This document shows, in pieces, positions 8,089-43,900 of a stretch of 64,000 nucleotides of DNA. Both the position numbers and the translations under genes were made by a program. The stretch comes from Streptomyces sp. NBC_00273. Its GTDB lineage: Bacteria; Actinomycetota; Actinomycetes; Streptomycetales; Streptomycetaceae. The stretch's first letter is position 1. Every line of letters begins with the position of its first letter. Where the stretch lies: assembly GCF_036178145.1 (NCBI RefSeq), contig NZ_CP108067.1:2542001-2606000 (forward strand), read 5' to 3'. Below the pieces are notes generated by a model. It saw only the letters and a program-made list of their open reading frames with translations, had not been told where the DNA came from and made no database searches.

Positions 8089-8832
8089 ATGACCGTTACA
8101 CGATTCGGTGTCGAACTCCGCTCCGTCGCAAAGACCTACCGTTCCGGACCCGAGCCCGTCGTAGGACTCGACCGGGTGAGCCTCGGCTTTCCGGTCGGCA
8201 CCTTCACCGCCATCATGGGGCCCTCCGGATCCGGCAAGTCGACGCTGCTGCGCGCGGCCGCGGGACTGGAGTCCATCGACAGCGGAACCGTGCTCGTCGG
8301 CGGCACCGAGCTGGGCGGTCTGGGCGACCGGGAACTGACCGTGCTGCGCCGCGAGAAGATCGGCTTCGTCTTCCAGTCGTTCAACCTGCTGCCGTCCCTG
8401 ACGGCCGCTCAGAACGTCGCGCTCCCCCTCAAGCTGTCGGGCCGGCGGCCCAAGAAGTCCGAGGTGCTGGCGGCGCTCGGGTCGGTCGGCCTGGCCGACC
8501 GGGCCCGGCACCGGCCCGGCGAGCTGTCCGGCGGCCAGCAGCAGCGCGTCGCCATCGCGCGGGCGCTGATCAGCCGCCCCGCGGTCGTCCTCGCCGACGA
8601 GCCGACGGGCGCCCTGGACACCAAGAGCGGGCGCGAGGTGCTCGGTCTGCTGCGCGCCCTCGCGGACGACGGCGACCGCGCGGTGGTCATGGTGACGCAC
8701 GACCCGGTCGCCGCCTCGTACGCGGACCGCGTCGTCTTCCTCACCGACGGCAGGCTCGCCGGCTCCCTGGAGGCCCCGACGGCCGAGCAGGTGGCCGCCC
8801 GTATGACCAGTCTGGAGGCCGTCGCATGCTGA
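8089..8832 (+). CDS. ABC exporter ATP-binding protein (MacB/LolD type)
   Basis: A 247-residue nucleotide-binding domain with every catalytic motif: Walker A GPSGSGKST (about residues 44-52), Q-loop in FVFQSFNLLPS, signature LSGGQQQR, Walker B VVLADEPTGALD and H-loop VMVTHDP. The ATG at 8089 is preferred over an in-frame TTG at 8053 because a homologue encoded at 46.3 kb starts at the corresponding residue. The gene overlaps the permease gene by seven bases. Substrates of this family include peptides and lipoproteins. Export of, or resistance to, the cluster's peptide is inferred from position beside a two-component system. Confidence 0.93.
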   Translation: MTVTRFGVELRSVAKTYRSGPEPVVGLDRVSLGFPVGTFTAIMGPSGSGKSTLLRAAAGLESIDSGTVLVGGTELGGLGDRELTVLRREKIGFVFQSFNLLPSLTAAQNVALPLKLSGRRPKKSEVLAALGSVGLADRARHRPGELSGGQQQRVAIARALISRPAVVLADEPTGALDTKSGREVLGLLRALADDGDRAVVMVTHDPVAASYADRVVFLTDGRLAGSLEAPTAEQVAARMTSLEAVAC

Positions 8833-11366
8833 GCGTCGCCTTCGCCACCCTGCGCGTGCGCTGGGTGTCCTTCGTCGGCACCTTCGTCGCGCTCGCCTTC
8901 GGTGTCGGACTGATGGCGACGGCGATCCCGGTGATCGCCGCGACCGGCAGCGTCGTGGACTCCGCCCGGCAGCGCTGGTCCGAGGCGCCGGTCGTCGTCG
9001 TCCCGAACAGCACGATCGACGTCGTCGGCACGTCCGGTCAGGCCCAGAGCACGGCACTGCCCCAGCAGCCGGGGCTGACCCCGCAGCTCGTGGCGGCCGT
9101 TGCCGCGACCGGCCGGGTCATCGAGGACCACAGCTTCTACGCCCAGCTCGAGGGCGGGCCCAAGGACCAGGTGGGGCGCGGCTGGTCGGCGCACGAGGCC
9201 GGCGGCTACCGCTTGGCGGGCGGCCGGCCGCCCGCCGCGGACGACGAGCTCGTGGTGGGCGGCGGTGACACCGCGCTCATCGGCAAGCAGCTGCGCCTGA
9301 CGACCGGTACCGGGCCGCGCACCGCCACCGTCACCGGGGTCACCGACGAAGTCCCCTTCGAACACGCGCTGTTCTTCTCGGACGGCGCGGCGGCACGCCT
9401 CTCCCCCGCCGTCGATGCCCTGGCCGCCTACGGACCGGCCGAAGAGGTGCGCAAGGCCGTGGCCGCGGCCGGCGGTGCCCGTGTCTCCGTCCTGACCGGC
9501 AGCGAGCGCGCCGTCGCCGACCCCCACCACCTCGTCCTGCTGGCCCAGATGGACAGTGTGGACACTCCGCTCGGTCTGGCGGCCGGGGTGGCCGGTTTCG
9601 TCGCCGTCTTCGTCGTCGCCGGAACCTTCGCGCTGTCGATCGCGCAGCGCCGCCGGGAACTGGCCCTGCTGAGGCTGGTCGGATCCACCCGGCGCCAGCT
9701 GCGCCGCGTGATCTGGTGCGAGGCCGTGCTCGTCGGCGTTCTCGCTTCGGCCACGGGCGCCCTGATGGGCCTGGCCGGTGCCCCGCTGGCCCGGAACTGG
9801 CTGGTGGACCACTCCATCGTCACCGCGGACTTCACGGTGCCGGTGCCCTGGTGGGCGCTGCTGAGCGCGGCGGGCATCGGCATGTTCACGGCGCTGGCCG
9901 GCGTCATGGTCTCCTCCGTTCGGGCGGGCCGGGTCGCCCCCGGCGAGGCGCTGCGGGACGCGGCGGTCGAACGGAGCTCCCGGGCCGGGAACCTGGTGCG
10001 CTGGGTCCTCGGTGGGCTGGCCCTGGCCGCGGGCGTCGCCGCCGTCTCCGGTACGGCCGCCGTGCAGCCGGAGGCCGGCTCGAACGCCGCCGCCTCGGCC
10101 TCCCTGTGCCTGCTGATCGTCGGCGCTTGCGTCACCCTCGCCGGGGTGGTCGCCGGCCCGCTGATCAGGTTCCTGACGGCGCTGCCCACCGCGGCCGCCC
10201 GGCGCCGCGACCCCGACGCCGAGGAGGCGGGCGGCGTCGTGTGGACGACCGCCCGGCAGAGCGCGCTGACCGCGTTCCGCCGCACGGCCGCCACCAGCAC
10301 TCCCGTGGTGATCATCATCAGCCTCGCCGGCTGCCTGCTGGGGACGATCAACACCATCAACGCCGCTCAGGTCAGCAACGTCCGCCAGCAGCTCTCCCGT
10401 TCGGACTTCGTCGTCTCGCCGGCCGGCACGCCGGGCCTGAGCCGGGCCGTGGTCCAGCGGGTGCAGTCCGTACCCGGGGTCACGACGCTGGTCAGCACGC
10501 CCACGATGCTGCTCGCCGACCGCGGGCCCAAGCCCGCGGTCGCCCGCGCGGCGGCCGCCGTCGACGCGGCGGCGCTGGGGGACCTGTCCGCGCTGAAGGT
10601 GTCCGAGGGCTCGCTCTCCGCCCTCGGCCCCGAGTCCGTCGTGGTGAGCAGCATCTGGCCGGGTTCACCGCACGCCGGTGACACGGTCAAGCTCTGGCTG
10701 GCGGACGGCACCCCCAAGGAGCTGCGGGTCGCCGCCGTACTGGCACCGGGCAACGACAGCGTGCGGGCGTACGTGGACTCCGCGTACGCGGGCTCCGGCC
10801 TGCCGGGCCGGATCACCGTACGGGTGCGGGACGGCGCGGACCGCGCAGGTGCCGCGGCGGCCCTGGAAGCGGCCGTGCACGGTCTGGGGGCCAAGGTGAG
10901 CACTCCCGACGAAGTCTCGGCCGCGGCCACCGACGCCAATGCGGAGAGCTCCCGCAACGGCATGCTGATGATCCTCGGCCTGTCGGTCCTGTACGCGCTG
11001 CTCGCGCTGGCCAACACCCTCGTGATGACGGTCAGCGACCGTCGCCGCGAGCTGGCGATGCTGCGGCTCGCCGGCGCCACCAAGGGGCAGGTGCTCCGGG
11101 CCGTGACGGTGGAGACGCTGATGTGCGTCGCGGCGGGCGCCGTGATCGGCGCGGCCGCCTCGGCCATCAGCATCACCGGCTCGTGGGCGGCACTGACCCG
11201 GCTGGTCGGCGAGACCCCGGCGATGGTGCCGTGGGTTCCGCTCGGCGAACTGCTCGCCGTGAGCGCCGCCATCGCGCTGACGGCGGCCGTGCTCCCCGCG
11301 GCCCTGGCCCTGCGGGGCGGCGACGGGCGCAGCATCCTCGCCGGGATCAGCGGCGAGGCCGGCTGA
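8826..11366 (+). CDS. ABC exporter permease with two FtsX domains
   Basis: An 846-residue permease. It has an N-terminal membrane helix, a large extracytoplasmic domain, a first FtsX unit (SIAQRRRELALLRLVGSTRRQLRR around residue 275), a central membrane block, a second extracytoplasmic domain and a second FtsX unit (VSDRRRELAMLRLAGATKGQVLR around residue 740). The duplicated layout is the normal length for actinomycete MacB-like permeases. The ATG at 8826 lies inside the end of the ATPase gene (ATGCTGA), giving translational coupling. It forms an exporter with that ATPase. The frame stays open upstream of 8826 into other genes, but that part is not coding. Confidence 0.93.
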   Translation: MLSVAFATLRVRWVSFVGTFVALAFGVGLMATAIPVIAATGSVVDSARQRWSEAPVVVVPNSTIDVVGTSGQAQSTALPQQPGLTPQLVAAVAATGRVIEDHSFYAQLEGGPKDQVGRGWSAHEAGGYRLAGGRPPAADDELVVGGGDTALIGKQLRLTTGTGPRTATVTGVTDEVPFEHALFFSDGAAARLSPAVDALAAYGPAEEVRKAVAAAGGARVSVLTGSERAVADPHHLVLLAQMDSVDTPLGLAAGVAGFVAVFVVAGTFALSIAQRRRELALLRLVGSTRRQLRRVIWCEAVLVGVLASATGALMGLAGAPLARNWLVDHSIVTADFTVPVPWWALLSAAGIGMFTALAGVMVSSVRAGRVAPGEALRDAAVERSSRAGNLVRWVLGGLALAAGVAAVSGTAAVQPEAGSNAAASASLCLLIVGACVTLAGVVAGPLIRFLTALPTAAARRRDPDAEEAGGVVWTTARQSALTAFRRTAATSTPVVIIISLAGCLLGTINTINAAQVSNVRQQLSRSDFVVSPAGTPGLSRAVVQRVQSVPGVTTLVSTPTMLLADRGPKPAVARAAAAVDAAALGDLSALKVSEGSLSALGPESVVVSSIWPGSPHAGDTVKLWLADGTPKELRVAAVLAPGNDSVRAYVDSAYAGSGLPGRITVRVRDGADRAGAAAALEAAVHGLGAKVSTPDEVSAAATDANAESSRNGMLMILGLSVLYALLALANTLVMTVSDRRRELAMLRLAGATKGQVLRAVTVETLMCVAAGAVIGAAASAISITGSWAALTRLVGETPAMVPWVPLGELLAVSAAIALTAAVLPAALALRGGDGRSILAGISGEAG

Positions 11367-11383
11367 TCCTCCCCTCATGCGCG

Positions 11384-11418
11384 ACCGGCCCCGCAGCCTC
11401 GATGGCTGCGGGGCCGGT
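11384..11418. terminator. bidirectional hairpin between permease and MFS genes
   Basis: A perfect 15-bp stem (ACCGGCCCCGCAGCC at 11384-11398 with 11404-11418) encloses a five-base loop. It sits between two convergent genes and can serve both. Confidence 0.8.
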
Positions 11419-11446
11419 TCCGTGTCCGGGTGCGGGGGCGGCAGGC

Positions 11447-12724
11447 TCAGCCGGTGCCGGACTCCGCGGACCGGCCCTCGGCGCGCACCGAGGGGCTGAA
11501 CGCGACGGTGACGGTGAGCACGAGGATCAGGACGCCCACGGCCACGCCCGTCCAGGCCGCGCCCGCCCAGGCGAGCGCGTAACCGCCGACGAGGGAGCCG
11601 AGCGCGTTCGCCCCGGAGGTCAGGAAGGCCGAGGTGCCCATCACCCGGCCCTGCAGTTCGTCGGGGGTGGTGCGCGTCATGTAGACGTTGCCGGTCACGT
11701 TGAAGAGGCTGGCCACGAACATGTTCCCGGCGGCCACCGCGGCGATGGCGACCGGGCTGGTCAGGAAGGCCATGGAGGGCATGAGGACGAGCCAGGCGAG
11801 GTGGCCGAGCACGGCTGTCGTGTAGAGGCTGAACCGGGCCGCCCACCAGCCGGCCACGACCGCCCCGAGCAGGGCTCCGATGCCGGCGACGGAGGCGACC
11901 ACGCCGAGGACCGCGGGGGTGCCGCCGTTGTCCTTGACGACGACCATCATGGTGAGGCCGAGCACCTGGAAGGCGAGGTTGCTGCCGGCGAAGACGGCCG
12001 TCATGACGCGCAGGAACCTGCGCCGCCACAGCCAGCGGATCCCGTCCTTGATGTCGACGTGCAGGCTCTTCGGCGGTTCGGTCCGCGCGGGCCGCAGGTC
12101 GCGGCGCAGGAAGAGGACGCACAGCAGCCCGATGACGTTCGCCACCGCCGTGAACGCGAACGGCATCCAGCGGGACATCGTGAACATCAGTCCGCTGAGC
12201 GGTTGTCCGAGGAGCCCGATCGCCGCGCCCCTGGCCTGGTTCTGCGACAGGGCCGCGGGCAGCTGCCCCGGTGGCACGACGTTGCGTACGACGGCCTGCT
12301 CGGCACGCTGGTAGAAGATGCCCAGCGAGCCCTCCACGAAGGCCGCGGCCATCACGAACGGCACCCACACGTGCCCGGCGAAGGCCGCGGCGCCGACCGC
12401 GAGGAAGGCCAGCAGCCGGATCCCGTCGCACCACAGCATCACCTTGCGGCGGTCCCAGCGGTCGACCAGGGCGCCCGCGGGCAGCTGGACCAGCAGGTTC
12501 GGCAGGGCGCCGGCGAAGCCGACGTAGCCGGTGGCGGCGGCCGAATCCGTCTGCCACAGCACCAGCAGGGGGTAGGTCACCACGCTGACCGTGGTACCGA
12601 ACCGGGAGATGCCCGCACCGACCCACAGACGGATGAAGTCCTTGTTGCGGCGCAGCGGGACGGCGGGCGCCCCGCCGGGATCCTCGTCCTGTCTCGGGGC
12701 AGCATCGATCGTTCGGTCGGTCAT
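11447..12724 (-). CDS. MFS drug/peptide exporter
   Basis: A 425-residue major facilitator with about twelve hydrophobic segments. The loop-2 signature region reads GALVDRWDRRKVML, and a cytoplasmic loop follows the sixth helix (LRRDLRPARTEPPKSLH). The overall pattern is close to drug:H+ antiporter and enterobactin-exporter-like proteins. It has its own SARP-type promoter 58 bases upstream and is separated from NRPS-2 by a strong terminator, so it is co-regulated with the synthetases but not co-transcribed. It is the most likely exporter of the product, with the ABC system as second candidate. Confidence 0.88.
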   Translation of the reverse strand: MTDRTIDAAPRQDEDPGGAPAVPLRRNKDFIRLWVGAGISRFGTTVSVVTYPLLVLWQTDSAAATGYVGFAGALPNLLVQLPAGALVDRWDRRKVMLWCDGIRLLAFLAVGAAAFAGHVWVPFVMAAAFVEGSLGIFYQRAEQAVVRNVVPPGQLPAALSQNQARGAAIGLLGQPLSGLMFTMSRWMPFAFTAVANVIGLLCVLFLRRDLRPARTEPPKSLHVDIKDGIRWLWRRRFLRVMTAVFAGSNLAFQVLGLTMMVVVKDNGGTPAVLGVVASVAGIGALLGAVVAGWWAARFSLYTTAVLGHLAWLVLMPSMAFLTSPVAIAAVAAGNMFVASLFNVTGNVYMTRTTPDELQGRVMGTSAFLTSGANALGSLVGGYALAWAGAAWTGVAVGVLILVLTVTVAFSPSVRAEGRSAESGTG

Positions 12725-12768
12725 GTGTCCGTGCCTCTCCCTGCCCCGTCTGCGGCAGATTCCCGATC

Positions 12769-12800
12769 AGCGTCGGTCGCCGCCCTATCGACCCGCTATA
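12769..12800 (-). promoter_or_regulatory. SARP-type promoter of the MFS exporter
   Basis: Read on the minus strand: TATAGCG (12800-12794), 4 bp, GATAGGG (12789-12783), 8 bp, then GACGCT (12774-12769) as -10. The first heptamer matches those before mbtH and NRPS-3 exactly. The second has one weaker base and the -10 is the least typical of the four. It lies between the NRPS-2 terminator and the MFS start codon, where a promoter is needed. Confidence 0.65.
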
Positions 12801-12809
12801 CGCGGGAAA

Positions 12810-12842
12810 GGGGGTGCCCCGTCCGGTGGACGGGGCACCCCC
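12810..12842 (-). terminator. hairpin terminator of the mbtH-NRPS-1-NRPS-2 operon
   Basis: A perfect 15-bp stem (GGGGGTGCCCCGTCC at 12810-12824 with 12828-12842) with loop GGT lies 18 bases after the NRPS-2 stop codon. It insulates the MFS gene from the 33-kb synthetase transcript. Confidence 0.85.
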
Positions 12843-12860
12843 TGCTGGGACCGGGTGCGG

Positions 12861-40901
<28,041 letters not shown>

Positions 40902-40903
40902 TC

Positions 40904-43900
40904 CTACTGCTCCCTCGGGGTGGTGCTGTTGTTGGTGTGGTGGTGTTCGGCGAGTTCGGCGTCGGTGAGCCGGTCGATCTCGGCGGTGATCAGGTCCTCG
41001 ACGGCCGCGGCGAGTCCGCTGACGGTGGGCCGGGCGAAGACGGTGCCGATGGTGAGGTCCACGTCGAACTCGTCCTGGAGCCGCGCGGCCATCCGGATGG
41101 CGAGGATGGAGTGTCCGCCGAGTTCGAAGAAGCCGTCGTGGATGCCGACGCCGGGCAGGCCCAGCAGCTCCGCCCAGATTTCGGCGATGCGCGCTTCGGT
41201 GGGGGTGGCCGTCGGGTCCTCGCCGGTCCCCGTGCTCCCGGCGGGCAGGACGGCGGGCAGGGCGCGGCGGTCGACCTTGCCGTTGGCGGTGAGCGGGACG
41301 CTCTCGATGAAGGCGAGGGCGGCGGGCACCATGTACTCCGGCAGGGTGCGGGCCAGCCGGCGGCGGATCTCCGTGGCCGCCTCGGCGGCGGTGCCGGCGT
41401 CGGGCAGGGTGCCGTCCGCCGGGACGACGTGGGCCACGAGGGACTTCTCGCCGGTGGCGGTCTCCCGCACGGTGACGACGGCCTCGCGGACCTCCGGCAG
41501 AGCGGTCAGCTCGGCTTCGATCTCGCCGAGTTCGATGCGGTAGCCGCGGAGCTTGACCTGGTTGTCGATGCGGCCGAGGAAGTCGACGGCACCGTCCGGC
41601 AGCAGCCGGGCGAGGTCGCCCGTACGGTACAGGCGCGCTCCGGGCGGTCCGTAGGGATCGGGGACGAACTTCTCGGCGGTGAGCTCCGGCCGGCCGTGGT
41701 AGCCGCGGGCCAGGCCGGTGCCGCCGATGTGCAGCTCGCCCGCGACACCGACGGGCAGCGGCCGGCCGCGGTCGTCGAGGACGTGGGCGGTGGTGTTGGG
41801 CAGCGGGCGGCCGAGCGGCACGGCGCTGTCGTAGGGACGGTCCACCGGGTGCACGGTGGAGCCCACCGAGGCCTCCGTCGGCCCGTACTCGTTGATCAGC
41901 CGGCCGGGACCGAGGAGCTCCAGCCAACGCCTCGCCGTGCGGGCGGAGAGCGCCTCCCCGGCGACCAGGACGCGGTCGGCCAGCCCGGCGGCCTGCGCGT
42001 CGGTGAGCTGCTCGGCGAGCAGGTCCAGGTGGCCGGGGGTGAGCTTGACGAAGCGGTACGGAGCCTGCGCGGTCAGGGCGGCGCCCAGGCCGGACAGGTC
42101 GAGCCCCGCGGGGAGCAGGTGCACGGGCTCGCCGGTGAGCAGGGGCACGTACAGGTTGGTGGCCGGGAGGTCGAAGGCGATCGAGGAGAACAGCGGGGCT
42201 CCCGCGCCCGTTCCGGCGCCGTGGCCGGACGAGGGGCCCGCCAGGTCGCGGGCGGCCCAGCGCAGGTGGTTGACGAGCCCGCGGTGGTGCACCGTGACGC
42301 CCTTGGGGCGGCCGGTCGAGCCCGACGTGTAGATGACGTACGCCGGCAGATCGGGGTGGGCGAACGGGCGGGGCGGGGCGGTCGCCGGGCGCTCGAGGAT
42401 CTTCTCCCGGTCGGTGTCCACCTCGATCCGCACCCCGTCGAAGCCGGCGACGGCCGCGGCCACCTGTGAGTCCGTCACGAGCAGCGGCGCGGCGCAGTCC
42501 GCGAGGACGTGCCGCAGGCGCTCGGCCGGCAGGCCGGGATCCAACGGCAGGTAGGCGGCGCCGGCCTTCCACACGCCGAGCAGGGCGGGCAGCAGGTCCG
42601 GTCCCCGGTCCAGGCAGACGCCGACCACGGTCTCGGGGCCCGCGCCGGCGGCGACGAGGTGGTGGGCGAGGCGGTTGGCCCGCTCGTCCAGCTCGCGGTA
42701 GGACAGCCGGGTGTCGCCCGAGACGACGGCGAGGGCGTCCGACCGGGCCTCGACGCGCTCCTCGATGATGTCGAGGGTGCTGCCGGCGGGCCAGTCGGTC
42801 CGTTCCCCGACGGCCCAGTCGGTGAGCACCAGGCGGCGCTCGTCGTCGGTCAGCATGTCGGCGGCGCCCAGGGAGCGTGCCGGGTCCTCGGTCACCGAGT
42901 CGAGCAGGCCCAGGAAGTGACCGGCGAACCGTTCGACGGTCTCCGGTCGGAACAGGGCCGTGGCGTACTCGAGGGCACCGGTCCAGGTCCCGTCGCCCTC
43001 GCTGCGCACGTAGAGGGTGAGGTCGGTCTTGGCGACCTGCCGGGCCGGGTGGAGGTAGTCCATGTCCGCCTTGTCGGGCATGCCTCCGATCAGCGCGCCG
43101 TCGTGCAGGTTGAAGGCGACCTGGTAGAGCGGGGTGCGCGACGGGTCCCGCTCGGGCCGCAGTTCGTCCACGATGTGCTCGAAGGACAGGTCCTGATGGG
43201 AGAAGGCGGCCCGGCAGGTGTCCCTCATCCGGTCCAGGGCTTCGGTGAAGGCGATCTCGCCGTCGAGCCGGCAGCGCAGCACCAGCGAGTTGAGGAAGAA
43301 GCCGACGGTCCGCTCGAGTTCGGGCCGGGGCCGGTCGGCGACCGGGGTGCCGATGACCACGTCCCACTGGCCGCTGTGCCGGGCGAGGACGGCGCCGTAC
43401 GCGGTCAGCAGGGTCATGAAGGGGGTGGCGCCGCGGCTCTGGCCGAGCCGGGTCACGGCTTCCATGACACGCGGCGCGATGGCGAAGGTGACGACGCCGC
43501 CGCGCGGGTCGCGGGTGGCCGGGCGCGGGTGGTCGGTCGGCAGTTCCAGGGGGACGAGCCCCTCCAGCGCCTCGCGCCAGTAGGCGAGTTCGGCGCCGAG
43601 CCGGTCCTTGGAGCGCCATGCGCGCTGCCAGGAGGCGTAGTCGGCGTACTGCACCGGCACGGGCGGGAGCTCGGCGTCGATGCCGGCCAGACGGGCGGCG
43701 CACAGCTGCTCGAACTCGGATTCGAGCACGGAGGCGGACCAGCCGTCGCAGGCGATGTGGTGCACGGTCACCAGCAGCAGCACCTCGGCGGGTGCCGGAT
43801 CGGGGGTGCCGGGCGTGCCGGGGGTGCCGGAGGGAACGCGGGCGAGGGTGGCCCGCCAGACCCGTCCCGAGGCCAGGTCGAACGGCGTCTCGAACTGCTC

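Noticed and set aside
7275..8825. A fused reading frame running from 7275 into the ABC permease
   Set aside because: The first 1.5 kb overlaps two well-supported genes in other frames and encodes an Arg/Gly-rich shadow; the permease starts at the ATG 8826.
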